NCBI RefSeq assembly: GCF_022682495.2 | Contig: NC_071388.1 | Coordinates: forward strand, 82,461,073 to 82,525,072 | DNA length: 64,000 nt | Reading direction: 5' to 3' | Source: Desmodus rotundus | Lineage: Eukaryota > Chordata > Mammalia > Chiroptera > Phyllostomidae | Shown here: positions 11,740 through 22,780 of the stretch, one piece after another | How positions within the stretch are numbered: position 1 is the first letter of the stretch | Layout of the letters: each line of letters begins with the position of its first letter | Notes under the pieces: generated by a model | What the model was told of the DNA's origin: nothing | Seen by the model: the letters and a program-made list of their open reading frames with translations, nothing else | Database searches by the model: none | Made by a program: the position numbers and the translations under genes

Positions 11740-11941
11740 CTAGGGGTGTCCAACCTGTGGCCCGCGGGCCGCACATTGCTCAGGATGGCTCTGAATGCAG
11801 CCAGAAAAAAATTGGAAATTTACTTAAAACATTATGACATTTTTTGTGATTATTATGTCACAATGTATTTAATGTGTAGTCCAAGACAACTCTTCTTCTT
11901 CTAATGTGGCCCAGAGATGCCAAAAGTTTGGATACCCCTAG
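11740..11941 (-). mobile_element. non-autonomous hAT-Charlie element (MER1-like)
   Basis: The termini ctaggggt and acccctag are perfect 8-bp inverted repeats, and the longer TIRs (ggtgtccaacctg, and the complement of caaaagtttggata) match the hAT-Charlie MER1 group. The GC-rich 'gtggcccgcgggccgcac' block next to one end and the 'ttcttcttcttctaatgtggcc' block at the other are also family hallmarks. It lacks transposase. No clean 8-bp TSD is visible. The element at 41183-41385 is the same family in the other orientation. Confidence 0.8.
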
Positions 11942-12829
11942 TAAGGAGTCCAGATTCTGGAAAAGGTGGTGGGATGAATTCTAGGTTGGAAAATGCACTA
12001 ACAACAGTAAATATGTTTAACATAACTTATTGAAAGTGAGAAAAGATAATAGAAGATTAGATAGAATCCAGGTTTGGGGTCAGAAATTAATCTCACATGC
12101 AAGATTAAAGATTGGTCTTTATTTTTATGAGGTAAACTGACAAAGTCTTTGACAACTGGTAATCGTGTAGCTTGGAAATTCCAGAGGCAGTTATATAGTC
12201 ATTAGAGAACAGTTTATGACTGTCTCTGGCCATTTGTTTTCTTGTGGAAAGAATATTGGAAAAACACTAAGGTATTTGACTTCTAATTCTATCTCTGTTA
12301 AGAAGTGTATGCCCTTCAAAAGTCACCTCCATGGAACTCAGATTCCTCTAAAGAAAGATTTGGGGGCATAAAGCAATGGCTTAATTTCTTCAAATTTGGT
12401 GATGCTATTATAAACTAAGATGGTAGTTCTCACAATATGAGCTGAAGAAAACATATATATATTTGTGTGAGGTGGGATTTTCACTTTACATTAAAAAAAA
12501 CCCAGACTATTACAATAGATTATATATAGAATCAGTTAAGAGAATCCAGCTGTCTTCCATTAAGCTGCACATTATAGAAGTTTGCAAAAATATAAAACAA
12601 AGCCATAATTTTCACACTTAAAAAGATTGTTTTGGAAAAAAATAGTTATTTTCATAAAAATTGTTATGCATGTGATATGTAATTGGTTTACTTTTATTTT
12701 TAAATAAAATAAACATTTTATTTTAAAATTTTTATAAAATAAATATTAATAGATACAATCCACATAAACAGAATAATTTTTTAAGTTTGTAAAGAATTTG
12801 GAGTTATATTTGTCCTTTGGTACAGAGAG
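11942..12829. other. mostly unrecognised, possible MIR trace
   Basis: A stretch at about 12270-12360 vaguely follows the MIR pattern, but is too decayed to claim. The rest is A/T-rich with nothing recognised. Confidence 0.35.
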
Positions 12830-13450
12830 ATCTGATCAGATCCCTGGGGATAAGGAGGGAGGGACTGTAGAAGGAGGTTGCCCAAAGCACTGGTGAACAG
12901 TCTAGGATGGGATTCGCTGAGAAACTGAATGCCTCCAGAGACCACGGAATAAAAAGAGGGTAGAGACTCCTCTCTCTCCCTCTCTCTTTCTCTTCTTCCT
13001 TGAAGACGCTTGGATGATCATGCTGCATCTGCCTGCATTTCCCAGTGGACAGTATTTTGGATGGGAAGGGAGTCCAGGTGCAGCCTAGGCAGGCAAGCCT
13101 GGCAGAGAGTGGCAGGGTTGTTCTTTGGATATTCTGGAGGGGACTAGAGAGGCAGAAGCCTGTCGTTCTTCCAAAATTGTGTAGCTTTTGTATCTTGTGG
13201 TGTTTCAGTTTGTAAACTAACCCCATAGAAATAAGATATTTAAAAACTAACAGGGGGAATGATAGGAGAACTTAGGTGTTAAAAAGTTTATCCTCAGTGG
13301 ATAGCCTTAAGTGCCTAACGCACATGGAAAGCTGTTATTCCAAAATTGAGAAGCTTTTGAATAAAAGCTTTTTCTCCTTTATTACCAAACTTTTGCCTCT
13401 GGAATTTTGCCTTAAGGGTAGCAGTGGGCAGCGGAACCCCAGTTGTTCAG
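12830..13450 (+). mobile_element. probable solo LTR of an endogenous retrovirus
   Basis: This block is clearly more GC-rich than its surroundings. It has a TATA-like gaataaaaagag at about 12947-12958 followed by a CT-rich leader (12967-13000), and a polyadenylation signal AATAAA at 13360-13365 followed by a T-rich stretch, the order expected of an LTR on the plus strand. The spacing between TATA-like site and signal (about 410 bp) is long for a typical R region. I did not find convincing TG…CA ends or a TSD, so boundaries and class are open. The 140-codon frame on the other strand has no recognisable homology. Confidence 0.4.
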
Positions 13451-13876
13451 TAATGCTTTCACTAAAATCTACTTTATAAACTTTATACTCAGATTTTTCC
13501 CATGTGGTTTTCCCACAGTGGTAATTTATATTCTGAATTCTCTATTGCCCTGCAATAAAGTCAACATGATATTTTCAAATGCACTATAATTTCCAAAAGA
13601 AGGTAAAATCTTTGAGTAATTTTCTTAACTACCAGTAACTATTGAATTACATTTTGACACTTATTTACCTGAAAGTTATCATTTCCTCTACAAATACTGA
13701 AAATAAAAAGTTATCATGAAAAATATAGATAATTTGTTGGTAAGATACTTTGTTATATAAGGGAGTAATCTTACATATAAATTTATGAAGTCTAAGGACA
13801 TCTCTATACTGACTTTTTCAGGTCCTAGCAGCAATATCTAAATATAATAACATGGGAGGTCAAAAGTAACATGATT
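13451..13876. other. unrecognised A/T-rich sequence
   Basis: Nothing recognised between the probable LTR and the L1 to its right. Confidence 0.45.
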
Positions 13877-13890
13877 ATTAATTAATTTTC

Positions 13891-15445
13891 TTTTTTCTTT
13901 TTCTTAACTTTTAATTGTATTTTTTCCATTACTGTATATCCCCTGTACACTCTGCCACCTCCACTTATTCCCCACCCTGCAATCACCACACTGTTTTCCA
14001 TGTCCAAGAGTCCATTTTCTTTTTTGCTTTATCCCTCTTCTCTCCCTCCTCCCACCCCCCAGTTGTCAGCCTGCTCACTTTGTGCTATTTCTCAGCCAGT
14101 CTCTATTGTGCTATTTAGTTCAGTTTGTTCATTAGATTCCATGTATCAATGAAATTATATGGTATTTATCTTTCTCTGACTGGATTATTTCATATACCAA
14201 ATGCTATCCAACTCCATTCATGCTATCACAAAGGATGAAATTTTCTTTTTTATTATGACCAAGTTGTATGCCATTGTGTAATAAACCAACGCCTTTCTAG
14301 TCAATTAATATTTGACAGAGGAAGTAAGCCCATACAATGACCTAAAATAGTGTATTCAATAAATAATGCTGGGAAAATAAGACAGATATGTGCATATAAA
14401 TGAAACCAGACCACCTTCTTATGCCACACACAAGAATAAATTCAAAATGGATTAAAGACATTAATGTTAGACTTGAAAGCATAAAAATCCTAGAAGAAAA
14501 CATAGGCAGTGAAATCTTGGACATAGCAAGTAGCAATATTTTTTTCAGATATATCTCCTCAGACAGGGGAAACAAACAAACAAAAAACCAAATGGGACTA
14601 CATCAGACTAAAAAGTTTTTTCACAGCAAAGGAAACCATCGACAAATTAAAAAGACAATCCACTTAATGGGAGAACATATTTGCCAATACATTTAATAAG
14701 GGGATAATAACCAATATCTATTAAAAAAAAACTTAAAAAAACTAGCCCTGACTGGTGTGCTCAGTGGATTGAGCGCTGCCTGGGGACCAAGAGTCACCCA
14801 TTCGATTCCCAATCAGGACACATGCCTGGGTTGTGGTCCAGGTCCCCAGTAGGGGGCGTGTGAGAGGCAACCACATGCTGATGCTTCTCTCTCTCTCTTT
14901 TTCCCTCCCTTACCCTCTGTCTAAAAATAAATAAATAAATCTTTTTAAAAAACATTACAAAACTCAATACCAAAAGAAAAAAAGTCCAATTAAAACACGG
15001 GCAAAGAACCTGAATAGACACTTCTCCAAAGAGGACCTACAGATAGCCAATACACATACGAAAAGATGCTCAATGTCATGAATCATCAGAGAAGTGCAAA
15101 TTAAAACCACAATAAGATATCATCTCACACTGTCAGAAGAGCTATCAGGAATGAATGAACAAATAGCAAGTGCCGGTGAGGATATGGGAAAAGGGGAACA
15201 CTTTTGCACTGTGGCGGGAATACAGATTGATGCAACCACTGTGGAAAGCAGTATGGAGATACCTCAAAAATTAAAAACAGAACTGCCTTATGGCCCAGCA
15301 ATTCTACTTTTGGGAATTTATCTGGAGAAAACTTTAATACTATTTTGAAAGAATATAAGCACCCCTATGTTCATTGCAGCATATTTTACAATAGGCAAGT
15401 TTTGGAAGCAGCCTAAGTATCAGTAGATGAGTAGATAAAACAAAT
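13891..15445 (-). mobile_element. 5'-inverted L1 (twin-priming structure) with 14-bp TSD
   Basis: 13891 to about 14290 is the L1 3' UTR and ORF2 end on the minus strand, starting with a T-rich run (the A-tail). About 14291-15445 is the adjoining upstream ORF2 region on the plus strand. The two parts meet at one point of the L1 consensus with only a few bases missing: the plus part ends 'gtagataaaaca' at the outer edge and the minus part begins at '…acacaatgg'. Flanks attaattaattttc (13877-13890) and attaatttattttc (15446-15459) form a TSD with one mismatch, proving a single insertion event. A Ves SINE is nested at 14744-14950. Confidence 0.9.
14744..14950 (+). mobile_element. Ves SINE nested in the L1
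   Basis: Complete bat-type SINE: body starting gccctgactggtg, a B-box-like cattcgattcc, the 'cacatgcctgggttgtgg' block, CT-rich block, and an (AAAT)n tail. Flanks aacttaaaaaaact (14730-14743) and aacattacaaaact (14951-14964) agree at 11 of 14 positions, an aged TSD. Transcribed by RNA polymerase III in the family; activity here is unknown. Confidence 0.92.
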
Positions 15446-15459
15446 ATTAATTTATTTTC

Positions 15460-17189
15460 AATGGTCTTTTGCGTACAGCTTAAGTTTTTTTTTTTTCCAG
15501 AAAGTTTCATCATCGGGGCCATCATGAAAGAATGCATTCTGAGATTAGGCCAGGAAGGAGTTTAAGAATAGAACAATTTCTACTTGATTCTCAGAAAGAG
15601 GCTGAGCTTGATAGTGTTAGGCATTGGTCTGATGAGAGTTTTCTTTCCTTTGCTTAAAATCTATTCAAGTCAACCTATTTGCTATCATTCTTTTGTATTT
15701 TTATCAAATATTTGCAATGGAAGTCAATATTTAAAAATAATAGAATTTTCTTTCTATGAACTGAAAATTTAAGGATCCAGGTAGCAAATTGATGTTATTT
15801 TTACATGCTATCATTTTTAAAACTAAAAATTGCCAAGAACTCTGGAAGGTCTGACGTTGTACTTGGCTTGTTCCCGGATTCATAGATGCAGAGAGGAAGC
15901 ATGAGGCCCTGCCATGCGCAGGAGGCACAGAGACCTTGTGTCGCCCCGCGTCTCACAGACTCATGTGAAACAGCCCAGTTGCTGCGACAAACAGAGCAGA
16001 TTTGCATCACCACAGAAGAAAATTTAATTTAGAGAATCACAATAATGTAAAGGAACTGTTATCAAACCTGCCCAATATTTGCTCCATAGGAAAGCAATAT
16101 CTTTATTCTCCTTGATAACAAACAAATTTGTCTTCTGCTCCCTCTTCTTGGAGAGAGTCAATGGTCTCTATCATCTAAGGTAGTCTGATAATCAAAAATT
16201 CTTGAACGATACTCCAGAACAAAAGCTGTCAATATCTTTGCTCAGTAGAGTTGCAGAAATAGAAGAAAATCATAAAAAATAGGAGAAATAGGAGAAAACA
16301 TTTTCTTCCACAATATGGTTAACCCCCACTTCATGCCCTCTCCATGCAAAATAATTCTAGAATTTTTTTTTGCCATCCCTCTTCTGCATCATTCCATTGT
16401 TCACATAACTGCTACCCAAGTAGGAGCAGAGACAAAGAGAACAATTTGAACTACTACCCAAGCAGTCCCTTCAAAATCAAGAACTATACTCCATAACTGA
16501 ATTTACATCACTAAGGCCTGCCAGCAGCCGGGAGACCATGCTGGAAGAAGCACCATTAACCTCTGTCCTCTGACTAATGTAAGCAGTACCTGAAAAGACC
16601 TAACAATTTCAAATAACATTTTGTTTCCAGGTCTGGAAATATTAATAAAGATAATATTTCTTGTATGATAGCCAGGCATTTTTCTTCCTTCCTTTTAAAA
16701 TCATGATGACTTGCACCTAAAGAGTGGTCATAGAAATGTCAAGTGTTGAAGAAACATTACCTCAGACCTGGAAATCATTTAGATCAGCTTTAACTCACTA
16801 GCCAGTGTTCTTCTGGGTGATAGATTTGCTCTAGAGTTCTTTCTTTCAGGCTAAAGCGGAATTTGTACATTTCCTAATACATTCTGTTGTAGCTAGATTA
16901 ATGTCCCAGGCTAAATGGAAAGGTCAATATGGAAACATAAGGAGAAACCACATTTTTTTTTTAAGGTCCACTGATGGTTTGGAGGATTTTCTTAGCTGGA
17001 ACACTAGAGTGGCGAGGCTGAGTTCAAAACGCCAGCTTAGTTTCATCCTGTACATGGGGTCCTATTGATAGTAACCAAAATTAAATATTGGGTGAAAAAT
17101 GAACAACTTCGATCTCAGACCATCAATCAGACTTATCCAAGTAGGTGGATTGGTGTGCTCAAGTAAAAATTTGTGGAAGCTAAGATGGT
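15460..17189. other. unrecognised sequence with a small CpG-bearing patch
   Basis: A short less A/T-rich patch at about 15850-15980 holds several CpGs. The sequence from about 16060 on may belong to the same LTR element as 17190-17880, but I could not show this. Confidence 0.35.
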
Positions 17190-17880
17190 GTAGAATGAGG
17201 GATGGATATTCTCGCGAGACAATTTGCCTTGGTCCTCTTGCATTTCTGCACTTCCTTTGAGCAGGGATATTGACAGCTGTTATCCTGAATTATTTGTTCA
17301 AGGACACTCAAAAGCCTAGAGTGGAAGAGGTGGTGTTTTTCCCAGGGTGGAGGATACATTTGTTTGTTGTCCAGGATAATAAGGATGAGAGAAGGAGAAG
17401 GGATTAGTAAAAGAACACATGTGCATAACCTACAGAAACAGACAACAGTGTGGTGACAGCCAGAGGGACAGGAGGACGAGGACAGTGAGGAGTTGGGCAA
17501 AGGTGGGGGAATGGGGCCATCTGCAGTAAACAATAAAAATAAATTTAAAGAAAGATAATATCGCCCCATAGATAAAAGTTGGGCAGGTTTGTTAGCAGCC
17601 CTAGTTTTAATATTGGAGATTACTAAATTTGGGGTTTCTCAGCTATAACAAAACACAAACCTATTATGTGAGCAATATCTCCCTGGGTCACAACATAAGT
17701 CCCTGTGGGACTTGGGAGCAATGGTACCAATGGGATTATGAATGTCATATTGTTTGTTGCTCTGTGAGGAATGAGGTCCTTCGTCTTTGCATCTCATGCT
17801 TCCTTCCAGCATCCATGGAAATGTGTCAGGCTAACTCGCCAGCTTTTTCTGTATAGTAAAATCTCAGATACGTCACATTA
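17190..17880 (+). mobile_element. MER21-like ERVL LTR, interrupted by an L1 tail
   Basis: The right part (about 17600-17880) has the MER21-type order: 'ggtttctcagct', 'tccctgggtcacaac', 'ccctgtgggacttgggag', 'ttgctctgtgaggaatgagg', and an end close to 'ctcagatacgtcaca'. The left part (17190-17374) ends 'gtttgttgtccaggataat' and resumes after the inserted L1 tail at 'atcgccccatag'. Assigned from memory of the family; its 5' boundary is uncertain. Confidence 0.5.
17382..17553 (+). mobile_element. 5'-truncated L1 3' tail inside the LTR
   Basis: Contains the L1 3' UTR motif 'acaacagtgtggtgac', a G-rich block, and a short A-rich end. Flanking gataata at 17375-17381 and 17554-17560 is a 7-bp TSD candidate that also restores the LTR when one copy is removed. 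Confidence 0.75.
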
Positions 17881-19531
17881 TTGACAAATAATTATATCAA
17901 TTTTATTAACAGCAGGAATAGTGCCATTAGAAAATGATGGTTGTGTTAATTTCAATAAATTAAATATTCTTGTTAAGTAAAAGTTATGTATTATTGATCT
18001 CATACAGTCCTTTGATAGAATATAAACTGTGAAATAAGTAAACAATTATTTTTTCCTCTGGAGAGGAAACAGAGGGGAATGCATCCTTTTTTTAGTGCTG
18101 AGCATAAGATTAAATTAATTTGTTTTTAATTTTAGTCCCAAATCTGTAGAGCATTCATGCTCCTTTGAGATAGCAACCTTCTTAACATGAAACGATTTGT
18201 TCAGACTGATCTAATACACACTGTCGTAGTAGACAATTGTCTCATCTGTTCCCTTTGTTAGGCAGGTTCTATTTAACCTTGAGCACTTGTAGAAATACTT
18301 GGCTTCACTACAACCTGTGTATCTTCCTAGGTAAAGACATTTTTAACACCTATTTGTTCAAAATCTAATAAATTAATAACAACAAGTGCTTAATTTTTCA
18401 AATTCGTCTACTGTTTTTTTCTAACATGGTTATTCCCTGGAGAATAATCAAGTATTTGAATTAGTATTTCATAGGTTTTTTTGTTTTTGTTTTTTTGCTT
18501 ATACTTGCAGTGTGATAGAGCATTCCTTACATCTCGCTCCTCTGAAGGCTTTTTCCTATCCAAGAAGACTTCTTGACAGAGGTTTTGGTTCCTGGCCTAT
18601 GGCACAAAGAGTTTCCTTCTGGTGAAAGGACATAGTTATTTAGGTAAAGCTACACAATTTTTTTTAGCATTCTTTTAATTACTGCTATTATAAAGGTTTG
18701 TTTGTTTTTTAAAAAATAAACAGAGACCAGTAGATCGGAAGACACAGAATGACACTCTCACTTCATCCTGAGCTCTGAGAGATGATTAAAAAGTTTCACA
18801 GGCTTGTAATTTTCATAAAACCTCTGCACAGTTATGCATAAAGTACAAAGCACACTGCTATATCCCAGCTACAATTTTAAAAGCCACGGTGCTTTAGATC
18901 ATGACGGCTTGATATTTCAAAATTTGTCCACCAACATTTAGGCCTCAGACCAATCACTTTGTTCAGATTCTTGTTTTCATTCAACATGATTAAATATGAA
19001 ATTTTTTAAAAGACGATACTATTCCACAAGTGAAATTGCTTATGTCAGTCATCATGATTAGGATAAAAAGGAAATAAAGAATGTAGCAACTGTAGATGAG
19101 GGGAATAGCTGTACCTCAATATCCATGACATACGCTTATTAACAAGAGAGCTAATTTGTTGAGCAACTGCTATAGAAAGGGGGATTTTAGGAGTTGTAAA
19201 ATTTGATTAAGAATTTAATCAACTGCTTCCTATAAATGTTGAAGTTCAAGGGAGAAATAGCATGACTCATTCTATTCTCCTGATTTTTACTAACTGCTCT
19301 AGATATGAAGTTCTGAGGTAAGAAGAACGTCAGAGACGACAAAGTATGAAAAAGAAGATGAAGGAGTTCAGTAGAGAGTGAATAAGTGATAATTTTTAGA
19401 AACCTATGAAGCACCATAAAACTGTAACATAGGATGATCCCATGAATGTGAACTTAGAAAGGTGTAACATAAACCTATAATAATAGAGGAAGTTCTAACA
19501 TTGTCCTCTCCATTCAGAAAATTCCTAGTGC
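17881..19531. other. unrecognised A/T-rich sequence
   Basis: Nothing recognised apart from a T/G-rich run at about 18474-18500. Confidence 0.45.
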
Positions 19532-19551
19532 ATTCCATATTTAGTTTCTGG

Positions 19552-19560
19552 TCAAGATGG
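19552..19560 (+). promoter_or_regulatory. YY1-like motif at the 5' end of copy B
   Basis: The motif tcaagatgg occupies the same relative place as ccaagatgg in copies A and C. Confidence 0.5.
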
Positions 19561-20353
19561 TGATGTAGGCAGATGTGGCTCACCCCTTCACACAACCACG
19601 TCAAAAATTAAATTAAAATATAGAACAACCATCACTCAGTAACATCAGAAATTGAGTTGAATGGAAGTCTGACAACTACAGAATTGGAGAAACCACATCC
19701 ATCCAGACTAGTGGTAGGGGCACAGATGCAGAAGGGGCTGGCTCCACAACCACATGGATAAAAATTTGAGAGGAATATCTTGGGAGTGAGCAGTCCAAGA
19801 CCCACACCAGGCCCCCCAGCCCAGGATCCCAGTGCCAGAAAGAAAAGTCCCCACAACTTCTGGCTGTGAAAACCAGCAGAGATTGAGTCAGTGGAGGAAG
19901 CTTCTGGACCTCTAAGCAGTTCCTCTTGGGGAACCCACACACAGATTCACCTACTCAGACTCACTCCCTCTGAGCTCTAGCAACTGGGTGGCAGCATGAA
20001 GGGCACCAGTGGTACACAAGGAGAAACCGAAGTGTCTGGCATTAGGGCAAGCAGAGGCCATTGTCCCTTTTCTGAGTCCTCCCCTCCATACCTGAGACTC
20101 CAGGAACCTGGTAACACAGTGTGACACAGCTTGGAGATCCACAGAGGCCCTACCTCACCCAACTTACAGGCCCACCCAAGCTGCTTTTCCATAAGAATGG
20201 CTGGTCTTGGCTCCTAAATCCTATCAAACAAGCAACAGCTGTCTTCAGTTAACCCAGCAGCAAGAAGATTAGAGTCAAAGCTTGGTTTAGCCTGGGAATC
20301 TCCAAGCCCAGTACAAGTAGCAGCCATCTCAGATTGCTTTATAGCTCAGGCAG

Positions 20354-21166
20354 TGTTGGGGGGCTTTAACGCAGCCCCCCAGGTTCCACCATGGACGAAG
20401 AAAAAGACTACCAAGACATGATCTGCTTGGGGAGGAAAGGTGCCCATTTCTCTCAAGGGGAGAAGGGCCCCGAGCCTCTCTCTCCAGGGGCTTTTATTAG
20501 GTTCATTCGCATAGGAATACGGATAAAGCTCATCAATCATTGTCAGCCAGTAAGGGTTAAACAATACAAGATTTATAGAGAACTCTGAGGGCTTATTCTG
20601 AGTTACAGCCAATTAGTTAGAGGGCCATAAAACTTTAGGCGCCAGACTCATCTCAGGTCTGGACCCTTATCTCTTAAACTGAGGGTACAAATTAAGTAGG
20701 TTTCACAGGAATGTATGTATTTTTCTTAGGCCTGATTCTCCAGGGAATCCGCCCCTCCCAGCACCGGACTGCACTGCCCTCTGTTATTGCTTCAGGCTCA
20801 AGTCAGGCAAGGGAAGTAAGGCAGCCAAGAGATTAGGAGACTTCTTGCAGACAGAATGAGGACTCAGGCTATTTCAAAGCCGAGGGGCGAGGCTCCATCA
20901 CCCCCTTTTTCCACAGCCCCCCGAGTCCTTCCCTGCGGGCCTCTTCCATGACCAGAGCCTGTCTTAGGTTGATCCTCCCTTGAGGATTCTTACCCGTCAC
21001 TGGCTAACTGGCCAAGCTCAGGGCCAAGCAGGGTGAAGTGGGCAGAGGTGGTACACCTGCCAGGGAGACAAGCTTTGTCTCCTTAGTGGATTATGGTCCC
21101 AACTCTGACTCAGCCTTAACCATGAGGGGTTACAGCCTCTGAAACCAGGCAGGGCGGTTCCCAACA
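20354..21166 (-). mobile_element. solo LTR of a probable class II (ERVK-like) endogenous retrovirus
   Basis: An 813-bp LTR on the minus strand. On its own strand it begins TGTTGGGAAC and ends CCCCCCAACA, and is flanked by a perfect 6-bp TSD, aggcag, at 20348-20353 and 21167-21172. Six-base duplications and a TGTTGGGA start are typical of class II elements. A TATA box (CTCTATAAAT, 20571-20580) precedes a polyadenylation signal (AATAAA, 20493-20498) by about 75 bp, giving a short R region and about 130 bp of U5. No internal retroviral sequence remains, so it arose by recombination between the two LTRs of a provirus. It lies within the 5' UTR of copy B and is therefore younger than copy B. Confidence 0.9.
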
Positions 21167-21611
21167 AGGCAGGGTGCCCCAGGCAAAACACAGGTCGGGG
21201 TTGACCTAGGCCTGCACCACCTGGGAAACCCCGGGGCCAACATACTCAGTGGACAGCTGCAGACCACATCAGAGCACCATCACCCTGCCCCTGTATGACT
21301 GATCCTCCACAGAGGGCAGAGGTTGGTGGTCAGTGGTCACAGCCAGTCTTTACAGCTGACTGGCCTGGGTAAATCCCTCCCATTGATCCGCTAATAGCAA
21401 CCAAGTCTCAATGACAAGAGGAGGGTGTACTCAGCCCACATGAAGGGTGAACTTCGAGGACCCAGCTTGGGTGATAGGGGAGGCTGTGCTACTGGAATCT
21501 ACAGGACACCTACTACATTAGGCCACACTACCAAACATGGATTCAAAGCAGCTCTACCTAATACATAGAAACAAACACGTAGGAGGAGAAAAAATGAAAA
21601 GACAAAGAAAC

Positions 21612-22199
21612 ATGGCCCAAATGAAAGAACAGATCAAAACTCCAGAAAAAAAGCTAAATGGAATGGAGATAAGCAATCTATTGGATGCAGAGTTCAAAAC
21701 ACTTCTATAAGGATGCTCAAGGAACTTAGTGAGGACCTCAGCAGTATAAAAAAGACCCAGTCAGAAACAAAGGGTACACTAATTGAAATAAAGAAAAATT
21801 TACAGGGAAACAACAGTAGAATGGATAAAGCTGAGAATCAAATCAATGATTTGGAACATAAGGAACCAAAAACAACCATGCAGAACAAGAAGAAGAAAAA
21901 AGAATCCCCCCCAAAATGAGGATAGTATAAGTAGCCTCTGGTACAACTTTAAGAGGTCCAACATTCACCTCATAGGGTTGCCAGAAGGAGAAGAGAAAGA
22001 GCAAGAAATTGGAAATATGTCTGAAAAAATAGTGAAAGAAAACTTCCCTAATTTGGTGAAGGAAATAGACCTGCAAGTCCGGAAAGTGCAGAGAATCCCA
22101 ATATTGATGGAATCAAAGATGCCCATTCCAAGACACATCATTATTAAAAGGACAAAGGTTAAAGATAAAGAGAGACCCTTAAAAATAAGGGAAAAGTAG
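21612..22199 (+). pseudogene. L1 ORF1 protein remnant of copy B
   Basis: The frame opens with MAQMKEQIKTPEKK at 21612, the normal L1 ORF1 start context, and stops after about 32 codons at 21709. A second stretch (21713-21919) is the coiled-coil region. A third, running to 22199, holds the RRM-like domain with LIGLPEGE and ENFPNLVKEI motifs, then ends abruptly (…KIREK stop), after which the 3' UTR begins. The nucleic-acid-binding C-terminal domain is absent. At least two frameshifts or stops separate the parts. Confidence 0.82.
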
Positions 22200-22559
22200 T
22201 TACCAGAAGGTTGCCAGATGAGAGGTGGAGGTGGAGAATGGGTGAAGAGGTGGGGGGATTAAGAAGTACAAATAGGTAATTACAGAATAGCCATGGGGAT
22301 GTACAGTACAGTACAGGAAATGGAGTAGCCAAAGAACTTATACTCATGACCCATGGACATGAACAATGGTGGGGGAATTACCTGAGAGAGTAGGGTGCGC
22401 TGGGTGCAGGGGAGCAAAGGGGGGAAATTAGGACAACTGTAATAGCATAATTAATAAAATATTAAAAAATACAAAAAGGTATTCCATATTCTATGACCAG
22501 GATAAATTGTATTATTGTTACTCCTTCTATCCATCCCTTTTGCTGTGTGACTTTATTAT

Positions 22560-22780
22560 TCCTCTCACTGTACCAGGTGTTTGTATCCCCACTTCTTGGA
22601 TTTGAACCAAGTCTTGTGACTCTTTAATGATAATGTGTTACTATGCCAACGTGTGAACTTGCTCATGATATGTGCTTGTGTTTTGAGATTTATTTCTTTA
22701 AATTAGGCTATGAGAAGACCATCAACCATCTAGTTTGAAAGTCTGGCCCAAGGAGAATGAGAGACACATGAAATAACATA
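22560..22780 (+). mobile_element. possible MLT1-like LTR fragment
   Basis: A 'tccccacttcttggatttgaaccaagtc' type stretch followed by a 'gcttgtgttttgag' type stretch and 'gctatgagaagacc' recalls the central part of MLT1 LTRs. Very diverged; no ends found. Confidence 0.3.

Larger units (their letters stand above)
19542..22480 (+). mobile_element. full-length ORF2-less L1 (HAL1-like), copy B, with nested LTR
   Basis: Flanked by a 10-bp TSD attccatatt at 19532-19541 and 22481-22490 (12 bp with one mismatch). Without the nested LTR and its extra 6 bp the element is about 2.1 kb. It has a YY1-like motif 11 bases from its 5' end, a long GC-rich 5' UTR, an ORF1 remnant (21612-22199), and a G-rich 3' UTR ending 'ggacaactgtaatagcat' plus A-rich tail. 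ORF1 runs almost directly into the 3' UTR, so both the ORF1 C-terminal domain and all of ORF2 are missing. Its 5' UTR is longer than that of copies A and C. Confidence 0.87.

Noticed and set aside
12804..13226. 140-codon minus-strand frame as a possible gene
   Set aside because: It lies across the probable LTR and shows no recognisable domain.
14744..14830. tRNA gene
   Set aside because: The A-box and B-box-like motifs belong to the tRNA-derived head of a Ves SINE with CT-rich block and A-tail; no cloverleaf is kept.
20901..20911. ccccctttttt taken as the complement of a retroviral polypurine tract, implying an LTR of 547 bp plus internal sequence
   Set aside because: The true ends TGTTGGGAAC and CCAACA at 21166 and 20354, with an exact 6-bp TSD, place this tract inside the LTR.
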